Assembly (NCBI RefSeq): GCF_001039355.2 | Contig: NW_019776108.1 | Coordinates: 27,225-91,224 of the forward strand | From: Lingula anatina | Lineage: Eukaryota > Brachiopoda > Lingulata > Lingulida > Lingulidae | DNA length: 64,000 nt | Reading direction: 5' to 3' | Shown: in pieces, positions 12,716-26,675 of the stretch | How positions within the stretch are numbered: position 1 is the stretch's first letter | Layout: every line of letters starts with the position of its first letter | The notes under the pieces: generated by a model | Told to the model about the DNA's origin: nothing | Seen by the model: the letters and a program-made list of their open reading frames with translations, nothing else | The model's database searches: none | Position numbers and translations under genes: made by a program

Positions 12716-14029
12716 GTGAGTTTACCATACAAAAATATAGAAAAAAAGAATAGATACATAAATTGATAGTAGATATAGGCTTTTTATCGATTTTTTTACC
12801 TTTGTTAAATATTTTCTATTAGATTTTTGACTTTGTCCCTTGTGCCGTGAAAAAAAAATCATCCTAACAAATTGTTTGCTTTTAATTTAATGCAAGGATA
12901 AGTGTTTGGCCCTTATCCAAACTTTGCATCTTGGTCTTCGAGCTGCTGTGTTGCATTTTGAAATTAAGCTCCTATTTTTAATATTTCTCGGCAACTTTTT
13001 AACGCTCCTGTACGTGTGGGCTTAATTTCTTCTCTGCCGTTAAGTTAAATTGTCATCCTTTTTTCGATTTCATTTGGGAATCTCAATGATTCTACAATAG
13101 GGGAAAGCAAAATGACAGACAAAAAAATCAATAGACATAAATCATTTGTTGTAAAAAATCGGTTCTAAGATGTGAAAATGCTGATACTTTGATCAGCATA
13201 GCTAAATAGCTATTGTTCTGAATCGGTATTATAACACTATCGTATATTGTTTCTTTTGTTACCAGTCACGTGAGCGCAAAACTATACGCACGAGCACCTG
13301 TTATTGTGTGCTGTTTACGGCCCGCATCTTTGTTACTTTCAAAATGAACTGATGTTTTGCATAATTTCTATTATCAATTACTCTGGTGTAGTAAGCTACA
13401 CAGGTTATTGTTGTCGGGGCGGTTAGTTCAACTTCTTTGTCACTGTTGGGCTCGGACACTGTTATCCCTGCATTCATGTGTGCGACCCTGGGTCATGGTT
13501 CAGTTTAGCCAGGAGCCGAGTGAAGTAATCTTCAGGTTGGATTGGGTTAATAAATAATAATTAATTTGCGAGTTTGATGGAATTTTGCCCCACGTGCATG
13601 TTTTCTCGTTGAGCGAAAAATGTCATCACAGTGGTCCTGATGTTTACCACTGGATGTTAATGATCAAATACACAGCCAAAATTGTCTCATTCACCTCCCT
13701 TCAAATTTTAACTTTATTTCGGTATATGTCAGTGTGCAAAAGTAGACCTAAACTATTTGCATTTTAAATGAATTTTATATAGTTAAGTATATGAGCTACA
13801 ATAGACGAGCTAAGATACATTCTTAATTTTATTACACAATCCGTGTTGTCTACTGAGCAAAGACATGATGAAGACGACGCAAATGGTAAACGCACTATCA
13901 ATCGCATAAGACCTGCTTCCATAGAGTTACGTTGTCAGGGATTTGACACTGGATGGTGTAATTCAAGTTGAAATGTGATAGATATACATTAGATTTTGAA
14001 CTTTTTTATGAATCCTTAAAGAAGTGACA

Positions 14030-14160
14030 ATGAAAGGTGGACTGTTAAAGTTAACAAAGGCCCTCAAGGGTGGCCAGGATGGATCGGCAACAGCTGACAA
14101 ACCTGCTGGAACAGAGAGCCCCACGGCGGCTATGGACAAGCTCAACAGGCTTGTCAAGTC
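14030..14160 (+). CDS. ADGB: Androglobin alternative first exon 3
   Basis: 43 codons plus TC, donor gtaagt at 14161; in-frame TGA six codons upstream of the ATG. The peptide starts MKGGLLKLTKALKGG and ends MDKLNRLVKS. Its Lys/Leu segments resemble those in the neighbouring exons at 12255 and 16546, suggesting a related subgroup. The junction codon with the common exon is TCG (Ser). Confidence 0.68.
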
Positions 14161-16545
14161 GTAAGTTGGTGCAACTTTTCTTAAATTTCTTAACATTCCT
14201 CCGATACTAACGCCACAGTGAGAAGATCTTTGCCTGTTTCAGTTAAAACAAAGAAATCTGGTTGCCATTCATGACAACTTCATGAAACCCTCTATTGGGA
14301 ATAGGGAGGTTATTTCTAAGATATTATTGATGTTAAAGATTTGATACATCTAACACGTACCACGCGTGTTGCTATTAATATTATTTCCAAGTTGAGATAT
14401 TCAAAGCACGTTTTTTAATTTAAGTAAAGCTAGGCAAAAACCAACTTAAAACTAACGGTGGATACCTTGAATCGATAAGAAGGTTGTAATTAGTACATTG
14501 ATGCTCAGATGAGACGAATACACATAAAGTCAGCTTCCGCAGCTCTTCCAGGTGGATAGATAAATAGACAGTAGAGGTTTAATCAGGCGTTGGTGGAATA
14601 GCTGTGCATTCTCGTCTTTTTCATTTCGAACATGATATGGCCTTTAGAAACGGACCTTAATGCTCAAGAAAGTTTTAAGTTGAATGAGATACGAAAGTAA
14701 AGGAGATTGATTCTAAGGCGCACTGAGGTCACAGTCAGATAAAAGGGGAAAGACTTCAGTGGGATTGTACAGTACCACAATGTGAATATTACCTACATGT
14801 GTTAGGGGAAGCTGGCGCTATGTGCAATATTTTCAATATGACAAAGATCTCAAATTAATGTTATCACGTTTTACTGTTTTCAGAAAACGCGCTAAATTGA
14901 TTTCATACCGTATTAATTGCCACACAGAAATATTGAAACTTTATAGCTGATTAAGTTATTATTGCAAAGTGGAATATTGCAAAAATTTAGTAAAATGATA
15001 AGTGCAAGGTCACCACCGTAGGTTTTAGATCGCCAGTGAAATAAACAGGTGTTTCACGAGTGCGCTTCAATTCTTGTCTTTTTTGTAAATGCGGTCAAAC
15101 GCAAGTTAGCTACGTGTTACACAATCAAGGCAACTTTTAGATTCACGGATCACGGAAAGAAAACGAAACGACGCCATTGTTTCATTACTTGCGTATTCGG
15201 GCATGAAATTGAATTAGTCGTGACAATTTGCACTAAACGACAGAGGAAAGTGGACCGCTCCGTTCGCGTCACATCTAACACAATCAAAAATTTGTCTGCG
15301 CAATCACAACACAATAGTTCTTCATGGTTATAAGCTACATCAAGGTTATAAGATGAGAACACCCCCATATAAGAATATTTGATGTTTTATATTGACACTG
15401 TCTACAACTTATAATAATGACATTTTGGATTCTTATCGGAAACAACTTACATTTTCCCCAGGGTTTTTTATAATGAAAATCAATCTTATAATGACAACTC
15501 AAAAGCAATGACAAATCAAAAAGCAAGCAAACTGAAGCTCTTAACAGATGATGGAGGGAGACTTTCTTATTTATATATGATCAAGCGTTGAGTGGTACCT
15601 TCAGCTTATATTTTGAATTCTTGATTTGGGTAACGTTTTTTCAGACTTCTTTCTTACTTGGTGAATAGTGTCCATATTTTAGAGCTTCATAGAAGTATTG
15701 GTTTTATTAAGGTGCGGAAGTCCTATTCGAGTCGATCTGATTGCAATATTTAGACTATGCTAAATCATAATACACTGCTTCAGAACCATTTAGTAACACA
15801 GCAGTTTGTTTTTTTAGCTTCTAGTCACGAAGTTTACATTAAGGCATGTCAAAGGCACGTGAGTTTAATGGTAGAATCTTAAACTTAAAGTTTTGAATTG
15901 AATAACATTTGACATCACCCTGGGGAGATCATAGTTGGCCCCTATATTTCTATTTATAAAGCACGTGTGCTATAATAACAGTCATCGCACAGACCTATGT
16001 TGAGACCTCATAAAAAGAATAATTGCAGGCAAAACGTTTTGGTTGACAGACACAAGCATTGCGGCAGTCTTGTTTTTCATCATTATCCACTTTTTACTAA
16101 AAACTCTATAACTCAAGAAACTGATAGCGGAAATGACGTCTGTCCTTAGAGAGACACGTGTGTGTGTGCTTGTTCTCACTTTCATCGTCGTACTGACTAC
16201 TGGAGCTTACGCATCCTAAGTGCGCTAAACAAAGCGCTAATAACTCTGTATATTGAATTTGCTCCTGGAGTTAACTTAGCAGGATAGAACAAACAGTATC
16301 AACGGTCGATTGAGTCAAGGATTTATCAGAATAAAATAGACCAGAGCATTATGGGCGGAAATTCGAAACTTGATTGAAATCGACTTTTTTCGAAACAAGA
16401 GGGGCTGTTTTTGAACAGCAGCATTAGGACGGATGATTTGCCAGATACTTTAAACTGAATGCACCGTCACTTGGAGAAGGGCTATGAAATAGGATAACTG
16501 GTTTAAGAAATATTAAAGGATACTTGACATAACATCATCGAAACC

Positions 16546-17045
16546 ATGAATGAAGATACGTCAAATAACGCTACCGGCGGATTGCAGGATGGTGATATAA
16601 AACTACTAAAAGGACTGAAGGGATTTTCTAGGGTTCTGAAATCTGGTACATTAAATTCTGCCAATGTGTCAAAAACTGAAAACAATCAGGGCGCAGCAAA
16701 GAACGAGCAAAGATTGTTCCACAAAGAAGCCGCCGCGGAAAGACGGAAAAGTGATGCGGTAAAATCCACTACTTCTATGACTGGAGAAATGTCTGGAAAA
16801 TTGCCGTCCATCGGTCGTCTGCTTAAAAACAGGTCCTTGTCAAGTTCTGCTGGTCTGATGAGAATGATAGAAACAGGAGGCAGTGGAGACGATCAAAATA
16901 AAACCGTTCATAAACTTCAGGCCATGTCCCAACTATTGTTAAAGGGTTCCCCGTCGCGAGCTGGAACGGCCGAAGATACTCGAGGGTCAAGCCCGGAAAC
17001 TCGGATGCGCTCGGCTATAATGGCCAAAAAGCTTATGTTGTTATC
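16546..17045 (+). CDS. ADGB: Androglobin alternative first exon 4 (longest)
   Basis: 166 codons plus TC, donor gtaagt at 17046; in-frame TGA upstream. A long polar, basic peptide containing IKLLKGLKGFSRVLKSG near residues 18-34, ERRKSDAVKS, GRLLKNRSLSSSAG and QLLLKGSPSRAG. No known domain recognised; probably disordered with short amphipathic basic helices. An unbroken 500-base frame in AT-rich surroundings argues for real coding. Junction codon TCG (Ser). Confidence 0.73.
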
Positions 17046-19082
17046 GTAAGTGTCAGTGCTTTATTTAGCAATCACGTCTTTCTGTCCCCTTCCCTTCTCG
17101 ATTTTTTTTCTATTTTATCATACATTTCAGCACAGCTTTAAGTACAATTACAAATTAGGGAGTCTTGACGCTCTTCCTTTGTTTGTTCCTCGTAGCTATT
17201 TTTCCATTGTGTTTCTCGACAGGTTCTGGAAATATTTTATTCGTTCCCTGTATGTTTGATATACTCTGTTAGTTCAAAGATGTTCTGTTTTTGATATATT
17301 TGTTATTTCGATGAAACGCATTAAAATATTTGTCAATAAACGACAATTATATTTAACGTTTCATCAAAGTTGCAGTATCAACATTTGTGGGCGATAGGTT
17401 CCTTTGTATTGGGTAGTTATGACGAAAGGAATATTTAAACAAAGTACACAGCGGAAAGCAATGGTTGTTCATACACCAGTATGGACACAGGCTTATAGTG
17501 ACGGGAAAACAATATCCTTGGTTTTTCAGGAGTAAAAAGGGACAGAAAAAAAGCAATTACATGTGGAACAATGGGACTGAAAATAGACATGAATGAATGA
17601 GCGCAGAAATTTGCAAACATAATTTTTTATCTGAGTGTTACCACCAAATCAGTTGATCGGGCAGTGAAAGTACCTAGAAATGGTTTCGTCAATTTTTTGT
17701 CATATTTGTCTAATATGATTTGATCAGAATTGGTTTTTATTCAGCGTGTTCTTCGTAGCGAAAAACGCAGCTAAAAATGGCTATTTCTGCCTTTAAGAAA
17801 AAAATCGCTTCAAACTGCGGATGCCTTATCATCCGGTGTTCAAGTTGATGACCGTTTGTGTATTTACATTAAGTTGGCAAGAACACAATTACCAGTATAA
17901 GTTTATTCTAAGCCATTGCAAGTTGCTGAGACTTCAGTGTTAAGACTTAAATAAATGCACAACACGGGGCCGTTCCACAAAAGAACATAAGATCAAACGT
18001 TGGCATAAACTTTAAGATAATATTTTTAATACTTAGAAGAAGCATTGAGCCTCTTGAACAGAAAAAAGTGACTTAAATGCACGTTTCAGATTCATCGTTA
18101 CGTTACTTTATTATACTGGTACTTGACTACTAAAGTATACATGAACGCATGTAACTGATTTAACTTGATCGAAAACTGAAGACCACTCCTTGGTTTGAAG
18201 TTTTTTTTTCAACTTGCCCCAAGGCCTACTAATCACCGTGGTAATACGGCAGCAGCAGTGCATGACAACGTCTGTTTATTACAACAGCTATGAGGCTAAT
18301 TCTGTGTGTAAACACGATTCTTTAGGAACCACGAATGAAATCCATTTTTCTGTCCCGAATCAACTTAGTATAGTTTATTTTTGATTATCGCTTTTTACCA
18401 AAACATTTAGAGACTTAGAGATAAAGGTTGCTATTTTTTATTGATCGGCTCAGGCAAGAAAAACGTCTATATGTGATGTATCGTACTCCATAGCACTCGG
18501 GTAAAAATATCGACATTGAACTTATTTAGTAACAGAGCAGAGACACATTAAACACATTCCTTTTGTTTAATATTTTAAAACATTATTATGGATGCTAATA
18601 CGACCGTTTTTATCATTGTAAATGCTTATGCGACCGGTATTTTCATCGTTACGAGTGCTTATGATTCCATTTTTTTGTCTTCACGCCTATATCACAGTTT
18701 TCCCAAACCGCCTTAATGCCTCGTTACAGTCGAAAACAAATTCGATTTCAATGTTTCTTTATGCCCAAAGTAAATTTAGCAAAAAAACAGCAACAGTCTG
18801 TTCCATAAGTGAATACGTTCTTTTGTGGAGTTATAAAGTACATTGTGGCAAATGTAACGGGGTCGTTTCTGTTAATCATGTTTCCAAAACTCAAACACAA
18901 CAATCACACTTTTATTCAACCCTGCCTAGTATAAACATGGGGGTCTATCACAGCTACTGAATACTTTGCAAGTGAACGTAATAAGGGTCGCCTGTGTCGA
19001 AGACGGACTTTTTATAATTTGTTAGGACGGTGAAATTCGATAGTTTTAAGTTGTGTCGGATAAAAGAAGCCTTGGAGACCGT

Positions 19083-19192
19083 ATGGCAGACTCGCTTAGA
19101 TCGAGTAGTAAAGTGACATTTCGGGTATTAACCATGTCGGTCCGGGGAGCCACCCCATCACGCCGCACGAAATCTCCCGGAAAAGATCATGG
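19083..19192 (+). CDS. ADGB: Androglobin alternative first exon 5
   Basis: 36 codons plus GG, donor gtgagt at 19193; in-frame TAA upstream at 19047. The N-terminus is MADSLRSSSKV, followed by a second Met at residue 18 and then SVRGATPSRRTKSPGKDH, a basic Ser/Pro segment. Junction codon GGG (Gly). Confidence 0.65.
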
Positions 19193-19783
19193 GTGAGTTT
19201 ATGAAGTAAAACATTTGTGATGCTCTTCTGAAGGGATTTTTATTCGTTTTAGAAATACTCTGATTTTGCTAATTAATATAATGGAAAGACTGTAGGGCGC
19301 ATCTCTACTTTGATGTTAGGACCGTTCTGTATTGTAACATTGATAGATGTTTTACTACATGATATAGTGATAGGTTTATATCTTAGTTGTCAAAACAAGA
19401 GACACAATTAAATCTCAGGCAAAATTATAATTTTGGTTTTTAAAAATTGAAACTCCAAAATGCATTTCTGGCTAGTTCAAGGTGTTTTCATCGAAGGTTT
19501 TTCTGTATATCAGCTTAAGGTGCTCTTATAGAGCCTAGTATGAAGTCTGGCAATGTCGCTCATATGAGAAATATGTAGATGCATGCACCACAAGTAATAT
19601 GGGGCAGTTTGTTTGTCCTTATATATCTTACCTGTGGGCCAATTGTTCACTAATTACACTGACCAGGGTTTCACCTATATTTCTATTACAGCTACATAAA
19701 CAAACCGTTATTGTAATGTCACCCTTAACCCATTCTTGGTTGGATTCTTATATTGGTATTAGGTATAATTTTGTAACGAATTG

Positions 19784-19920
19784 CAGGCCCGTAGCTTGGA
19801 GGGGGAGGGGGGGGGGTCGAAAGAACCGCCCTTCTTGCCGAGAAGAGGTTCCTTCTGGGTAAGATTAATTTAGGCATAACCCCCCCCCCCCCCCTTTTGA
19901 AATTGCTTGCCACGGGCCTG
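19784..19920. mobile_element. MITE-like element with CAGGCCCGT ends
   Basis: 137 bp bounded by CAGGCCCGTAGC and GCCACGGGCCTG (one mismatch as inverted repeats), with internal poly-G and poly-C tracts. Ends of this kind are widespread in marine invertebrate genomes and hAT-like. No clear target duplication is visible. Confidence 0.6.
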
Positions 19921-21244
19921 GATTGTACACAAACGCATCGCCCGCAGCAAGTGACTAAATTTCCAGTTCGTATTTCAAAATTCCAACAGTGAGTTCAATA
20001 TCGCGTGGTAGAAAAACTATTTTGATAGGTTTTCAAGTGAGAGGTGATGGTCTGCTTCATGTCCAGCAATATCATGAGTAGATTTCTCTCAGTTTTCTAT
20101 TTAAAAAATTAAAAAGCGCTTTGTAGACTTTGCGATGCACGTGTCCCTTCTCTGGCACTTTTCAGAAAGTGATATAAAAATATTATAGCCCCATGCATGA
20201 GAGTAATGGTGGAAATTATACCTAAAATACAAATCAGGTTAAGAAAGCTCCTCCAGATAGATGATTTTAGATGAAAAAGTAGATCCAAAATCGTACTCGA
20301 AATCGGTGCATCATTTCATTTAATGAACTTAACCTGCTCGAGGTTAGCTTCGGCATTGCAGAATTATATATTGATTTAAGGGTGTCGCTGACGAAATAAT
20401 CAATGGCCACAGGGGCACAAATACAACTGACCATAACATCCACACGACAATACTGTTATAATGAATTGCCACAACAGTCGACTCAAATCAGTGTAGGTTT
20501 AATGTGTTCGTAATCTTCACTTTTGTAGCCAGTTAAAAGAATAACCCAGGTTTCGTCGGTAAGGCTTTGTATAGCGCTAACACTGCTTACGTTGACGGGT
20601 GACATTTATCAAAATAAGGTAGAATCACAAAGTAAACAATTATTCTGCGAAAAGGGTTTTCCTAATTTTACACCTCATTGCTTGAAGTGGGGGCGGTGTT
20701 ACGGTATGACATCATCTGGATGAGGTTCTACTTGTTTACCTTGTAAAAATTGCTGAGATAATAAAAAAAATTATTTAGGTTTCAGTTAAGCAGTTTATCA
20801 CTTTGTATTACAAGATTTTGAAAAAAAATGTTTCAAAGTTGACATGACAACTCCATGTAAATGTTTGATCTAAACAGCAACCTCAACAATAACGGAAGGA
20901 AAACGCTAGATACCGTATAAAATATAACATAATAAAAATGAGGCTACCACTGGCATAAAATAACTTCATTTAAGGATATGGTTATTTTCACAAATAGCAG
21001 TGACTTGGAGTATAGCCCTTAGATAAGAACTGTTGGTTTATCAGCGTCGCCTGCACCACCTGTCATAAAGCGAGAAATGATCTTTAACCTTTCCACGCCA
21101 ATAAAAACGTAGCTACCTGGTCACGCTTACAATTGCCGTTGTGTTTGATTTGTCTCCAGCAAATCATTGCTGTTTGATATCAGTGAAGTTTATCGATATT
21201 TTACCCACATGTATACATTAATGTGATGACTACCACAGTTTAAA

Positions 21245-21309
21245 ATGGTTGGCGGCGGTAAAGTGGACCGAAGGACATCTGTTAGTTCCAGAGTGGGATC
21301 CGCAAAAGG
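21245..21309 (+). CDS. ADGB: Androglobin alternative first exon 6 (short)
   Basis: 21 codons plus GG, donor gtgggt at 21310; in-frame TGA upstream at 21227. The peptide is MVGGGKVDRRTSVSSRVGSA followed by Lys, with a clear RRTS site. It is short, so by itself weak; its place in the regular series, its phase and its composition support it. Junction codon GGG (Gly). Confidence 0.6.
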
Positions 21310-21915
21310 GTGGGTGTTGCTAAGATGCCGTCATTGATCCGTTTTTGCCGTATTATACTGTAGAGTGGATTCAGTCCCACCGGATACAGTGTGTAGATCA
21401 TTTGGTGTTCACTGTCACGAGAGTCAAGTGTCATGAAGTCATTATATCCAATTCACGTATACATTTTAGAAGATAATATAAAATGTTTTAATCGCAATGT
21501 TTACTGCTGGCAGATGAAGAACTGGTGGTGTATAAATAGGCCTACGTAAACATTGCTCTCACATTCACTATATATTATTGAAGGAGTATCGTTATTGATT
21601 TGGTAAAAACATTCCACTGTTAACAATTAGCAAATTGCTTAAAAAGATAACGTTCAAGTTATTATTCTGATAACCAAATGTTTGTTCGCTATTCTTTCAA
21701 AGGGGTGATATTTTTCAGAAGTTGGATTACAAGTGTGTTGTATTGGAATAACGTTTATTTTAATGATGCATTAAAGTATTAGACAGCAATTCATTCTCAC
21801 CTTGTATATTCAACCAATAATGTAGGTTTATATTTTTGTTCATTTAAGTTAGTTTAAAGAGAGAAGGGAAATGTGTGAGGGTAACAACTATCGCAATCGC
21901 TAATAATTTCAATAT

Positions 21916-22220
21916 CAGAGACTGGGTTCCCAACCCTAGATCGATCTGACGGGATCCGTTCATCCCGTGGAGATGAACGGATCCCGTGGAGATGAACGGT
22001 CTGACGGGATCCGTTCATCTCCACGGGGTCCCTCGCTAAATTGCTTTCAGCCCAAGCGGCTTAGACGTCTGGGACGCCCACTAAAGCTGCTAAACAATTG
22101 TTAATTACCTCCTATCAGCCTCAGCAGGCGTGACAGACATGTAAGCCGCCCAAAATAATTGCAATTAAGCGAGGATCCCCGCGGAGAAAGTTCGATCCAA
22201 AGTTAGTACGATAGTCTCTG
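21916..22220. repeat. Fold-back repeat cluster, possible MITE
   Basis: A 305-bp segment is bounded by CAGAGACT and AGTCTCTG. Inside, a 20-base unit (21945-21964) recurs directly at 22000-22019, and its core occurs inverted at 21972-21985 (GATGAACGGATCCC). The inner part is strongly self-complementary. The terminal repeats are only 8 bases and no target duplication is seen, so assignment to a transposon is tentative. Confidence 0.5.
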
Positions 22221-22316
22221 GGAATGGCTTCAAAGTCGCATACGACCACACCACACGCACAGAGAAAAAAATCAAAATCAGTCATTCATCATACAAACAC
22301 ACGTGCACACACGCAG

Positions 22317-22355
22317 ATAGAGAGAGAGAGAGAGAGAGAGAAATAGAGAGAGAGA
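22317..22355. repeat. (GA)n microsatellite
   Basis: Imperfect AG repeats in the intron between array exons 6 and 7. Confidence 0.9.
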
Positions 22356-23999
22356 AAGTGTTTCTCTTGACACCTACACTTACTGAAATTAACTTGTCTC
22401 ATATACAAATACACACGCAATCAATCAAGGTTTTGCAGGGAATATTGACAAGTAGCCATTACCATGTGTTGGACATAAGTACTGCGGCAAGCCAAACACA
22501 AAGAGACATTTTAGCTTTGAATGGGAGAGTGAAGCCTCCATTTATTGCTAAGTAGATATCTCAGTTCAGCTGGGCACCCATTGTTTTTCAATCTGCTATG
22601 ATTGATTTGAAAGCTTTTACGGCTATCTCCAGGCTTTTAATCCATCCTTTTCAAGGTAATATGCAGTTATAGGTCTGTCAAACTAAGTGCTATCGCTTAC
22701 TGCACAGGTGATCTTAAAAGAGGTATTTCGAATCGGAGAATGCATTGCTTCAAACCTGGCAAGTCCTTCTGTATATTGCCCGCTCTCCTGTGCACGAGTC
22801 TCAGTTTTACAAGGTTTGCTACAGACATTCGAGGAATCAGAGGTGCATTCTCCGTGAAAATTGGGCAGTGAAGCATCAGTGCTGTTGACGCTTGAATGTG
22901 TCATCACGGGTTTGATATCTTAGTTACGGCGGACCTTCAGAGATTTCCTATTGATCCTGCCTTTGTTTTTCGCAGTACCTGTTAGTCAATACGTACGTGT
23001 TGCAACGGAACTGGCTCACTAATTTGACTTATGTCTGTTGACTGAATAACAAACAAAACAGCAAAAAGTTTACAACGAAAACAGCCGTAGTTAAATATTA
23101 TTTTACAAGGGCATGGTGTAGACATACACCAGGACGGCCTCCTAAGGGTATTGACAAACACAGTGGTGCGAAGCCGAATTTCTTATTGACGGAAAGAGAA
23201 GGGCCAGTCTAAATTATGTAAGAAGTGGATTTGACATATCACCAGGTAGCATTGTGTCGGATTAATTGTGACGAATGAAAACGCCGTGATACATTATTGT
23301 AGTTCAGCCCCCGTAGATCACGCTGTGGGAAATCTGGCGCTGGTGCGTTACTAAGCGGTTTGATGTTTGGACAACATTACAAGATTCATAAGGCAATAAA
23401 AAACTCAAAAAGGGGGCGGTGATTTACTGGGATTACCGTGCGAGGTCAGATTATTTTAAGGACGTGGTCCAAAGGACGTTTTCCTCACATGGTGGTATGT
23501 CTCTGGAATAAGGAAAAATTGGCCTGTAAAAGTCGACATCTCACTGGGAGACAGCCGCATGTGGAAAGATTTCATATCACATACTTCGATATCTAAATAC
23601 AATTCTCTCAATCAGTTTGAGGGGAATTTCACTGAGAGGACAAATTGGCAGTAATATCTTGATCGGAAAATAATTCTTCACGGACAGTAAAATTAACATG
23701 CGACAGAGAACTGCTAATGGACAAATATAGGTAAAAGTCATTGAACGTGATCGTATACACGCCACAGTACTGCTTAAAATTGGGAAAGACGTTCCGCCAC
23801 TGTTTACAGTTATTTTGTTTCAGTCTGTAAAAATAAAGAAACGAGGTCAGTGGCTTTCTGTAACAAAAAAAAAAAGAAGTTGACTCTGGAATGGCGTAAC
23901 ACTTAGAACAGTGTAAAGCCCAGCGAACTGGAAACATCCGCACCTACCCAATATACACCCCGGCCAGTTTGACGAAAGCTACCGTCTGACAGGCTCAAG

Positions 24000-24151
24000 A
24001 TGTCTTCGAGGGGAGGAGGAGGAGGAATGACATTACTGACGCCCACACCCCAGGATCGGCCTCGGTCAGGTCGACCGGTCTCAGGGAGACCTCGGAGCGC
24101 TAGGAGATGTCGACCCGTCTCGGCTAGAAAAGAAACACACGAGACTGTGGT
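24000..24151 (+). CDS. ADGB: Androglobin alternative first exon 7
   Basis: 50 codons plus GT, donor gtaagt at 24152; in-frame TGA upstream at 23970. The peptide begins MSSRGGGGGMTLLTPTPQDR, then a repeated Arg-Pro/Ser motif (SGRPVS, SGRPRS, RCRPVSAR). Junction codon GTG (Val). It is G+C-rich against AT-rich flanks. It was recognised from ATG, donor and composition before its phase was checked. Confidence 0.66.
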
Positions 24152-26675
24152 GTAAGTTTTTTTTAATTCAATCAGAAACGTATAAGTCTTTTGTGCAGTA
24201 TTACTTGTATGTGCCACATGGCTGGCTTGAGACCGACGGAGCAACAAAACCCAATATGGATGTGTTGTTGGTTTAATCGACGTCTTTGGGTATACAGAGA
24301 GAAATATAATTCTTTCTCAATTAGGGATATGCATTAGACGTTAGTGAACGTGCTCAAATTCATAAACACTTTTCGTGACTGTTCATGTATTTAAAAACTG
24401 TTTCGTTCCTGTGGTTTATTTATTTGGCGCACAATGTAATTTATCAAGCTTTTTCGGTTAAAAAGTGAACAACGGTTTTCTGAGATCTAGATTTTCCTGA
24501 GTATGTTTCCTCGATTTTTCTTAACGTGGTAGCAGTTTTCCCAGGGTCAAAAGAAATATTTCTGTCAAATGAACCTATAGTTTTTTGTATGGCAACAGGT
24601 GTGTAGGCTTCAAAAGTTTTATATATCGTTGTTTAATGTCGGGGGAATATTACAAAAATTCCTGACAGGTTTTCTGTTTCTCAGTGTGACTGCAGCATAC
24701 CCCTCTCCGCCCTTCCCATATTGGCCATGCGAATATGGTTATATACATGTAGATCATCTATTTTGATGATGTAGGCAAACTGTATATTCTACACTTTAAG
24801 TAGATAGCATCTGAGCATTCTAACTGTGAGGGAACGCATGAAGGCGTTTTAGAGGAAGTTTTTAGAATTGTATATAACCAACCTAGATTAGAAATTCTAC
24901 AATGATTTCAATAATTGCAGTCTAATAAGAAGCCTAGATTAAAACCTCTCTAGACATCTCCGTATGCTCAGCTTAAATGTCAAGGAGTTTCATTTGTTTT
25001 TTATCACAAGTTTCTTATTACGTGACCAATCTACCCTTTTAAGTGAGCTCTTGAAGCTTGCACCCTAAAACAAAATGTGCACTGGGGCAGTATACATTCT
25101 TGTGTTTCTCTGTGTCATTATCAAGGTGAAAAATGTTCTTGTAGTCGCTTCATTCAATACCATTTCCTCTATATGCTGATCTCTTATAAGGCTTTTAGCA
25201 TTTACAGAGCACTGTAGCGGAGACTAGACGCATTGCACTGTCGACAAAACCGTTTTTCTGAGCCGCGAGTAGGCTACCCTGGTTTCCGTGAACGGTTTTC
25301 CAAGTTTTTCGAGTGCCACCTGTGATAAGAAGCATTGGCAAGTGGTTCATAAGCAGTTTCTAACTGAGACGAGGCAATGCTTTCACGTGCTTTGCATTGT
25401 GTGGCATACGTAGTATCTTTATTACCTGTAGGTAATAGTGGTAAAGGGTGGGGTAAAGATTTATTAAAGATGAGACAGAGATTATAGGGGGTTCCTCTTT
25501 TTTGTTGCGGGTCAGCGTGATCGTTTTTCTTCGTTTATCAGTTATGAAATTTCGCTACAAGATAGCGTCTTTATAAGTCAAGCAATCGAAAACTCACTAG
25601 ATATATCTCTCCTAGGTGATAAATGCGAGGGGGGTAATTACATGTGGATTTTACTGATCCACAAAGTCAGTTAAATTAATCCGACCTGTCTATCACAAAT
25701 TGGGGACACTTTATCATAGATTATATTGTCATACCACCGCCCCGGTGGCATTTGATATTCTTAATGTCGAGCTAAGTACCTTGTCCAAATTCCCCCTGCG
25801 TGGCTCAGAGGCTCGATCTTCACCCCTTGCTACTGTACACAAAGAGACAGCAAGCTGAGCCGACTTGATCGGAGAAACACTCCACTTCACTTGCGACAGT
25901 TCATCCACAACACCGGCGTTTCTACATGCACATACAGTGGTCTACATGGACAGTTGCTTGTTTCACCTATAGGACTGGGGTTGTGACTTGTTTAAGTTGC
26001 TGACTGGATGGACAGGACAACTTGATTCAAAAATGAAGTGAAGAGATGCAGCTATGTTTAGCATACATGCCGAAAGTGAAAAGCCCTCTGTGGACCCGTG
26101 TCACGCGTTGCCGGGGAATTTAGAAATGTTATGACCAGTTGCAAGGCAAATTGAAAGGCGTTGCTGAATTCAACCATTTACTTTTTAAACGGGCATGAAG
26201 AACAGGCAATAAGTTGTTTTCTAATTGCTCAACATATGGCATCGGTACCTTTTGAAGGCTTTAGAGACACTTGTCGATTTATCGTCAAAAATGTAGTGGA
26301 TCGACTCTCCTGGCTTTAGATGACTAACTATACAATTGACATTGGGAAAGCACTGATAGGCAAAAATATATCTGCGAGCTTCATAATCGCTATATCTTCA
26401 CAGGGAACACAGTCGTAGCAAGAACCAGCGATGTTTTGTCGAATTTTTAAAAAAACTAAGCAACAGCTGAAACTTTATACTCCGGACATACGCTAAACAT
26501 AAAACGCACTAACAGCTAGTGATTTTATACAACGTGTAGAATTTGATACGTAAATGATTTCTTTGTGCAACACGCTTAATTGAAATATCAGGAACTGTGG
26601 TAAGTTTTTATTTTCGCGAGCACAACACTACAAAGTCATAAGGATTGACGCAAGTTTGCTCAAAACACCAAGGGG

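Noticed and set aside
15049-15526. Overlapping 60-95-codon frames on both strands
   Set aside because: No donor in array phase, no ATG context, no recognisable protein; intron sequence between array exons 3 and 4.
18622-18960. 112-codon plus-strand frame just upstream of the 19083 exon
   Set aside because: Ends at a stop without a donor, composition is that of AT-rich noncoding DNA, and no family is recognised.
22358-22555. 65-codon frame ending near a GT in the array phase
   Set aside because: It begins at GTG within a GA repeat, the 'donor' gtagat is poor, and the composition differs from the array exons.
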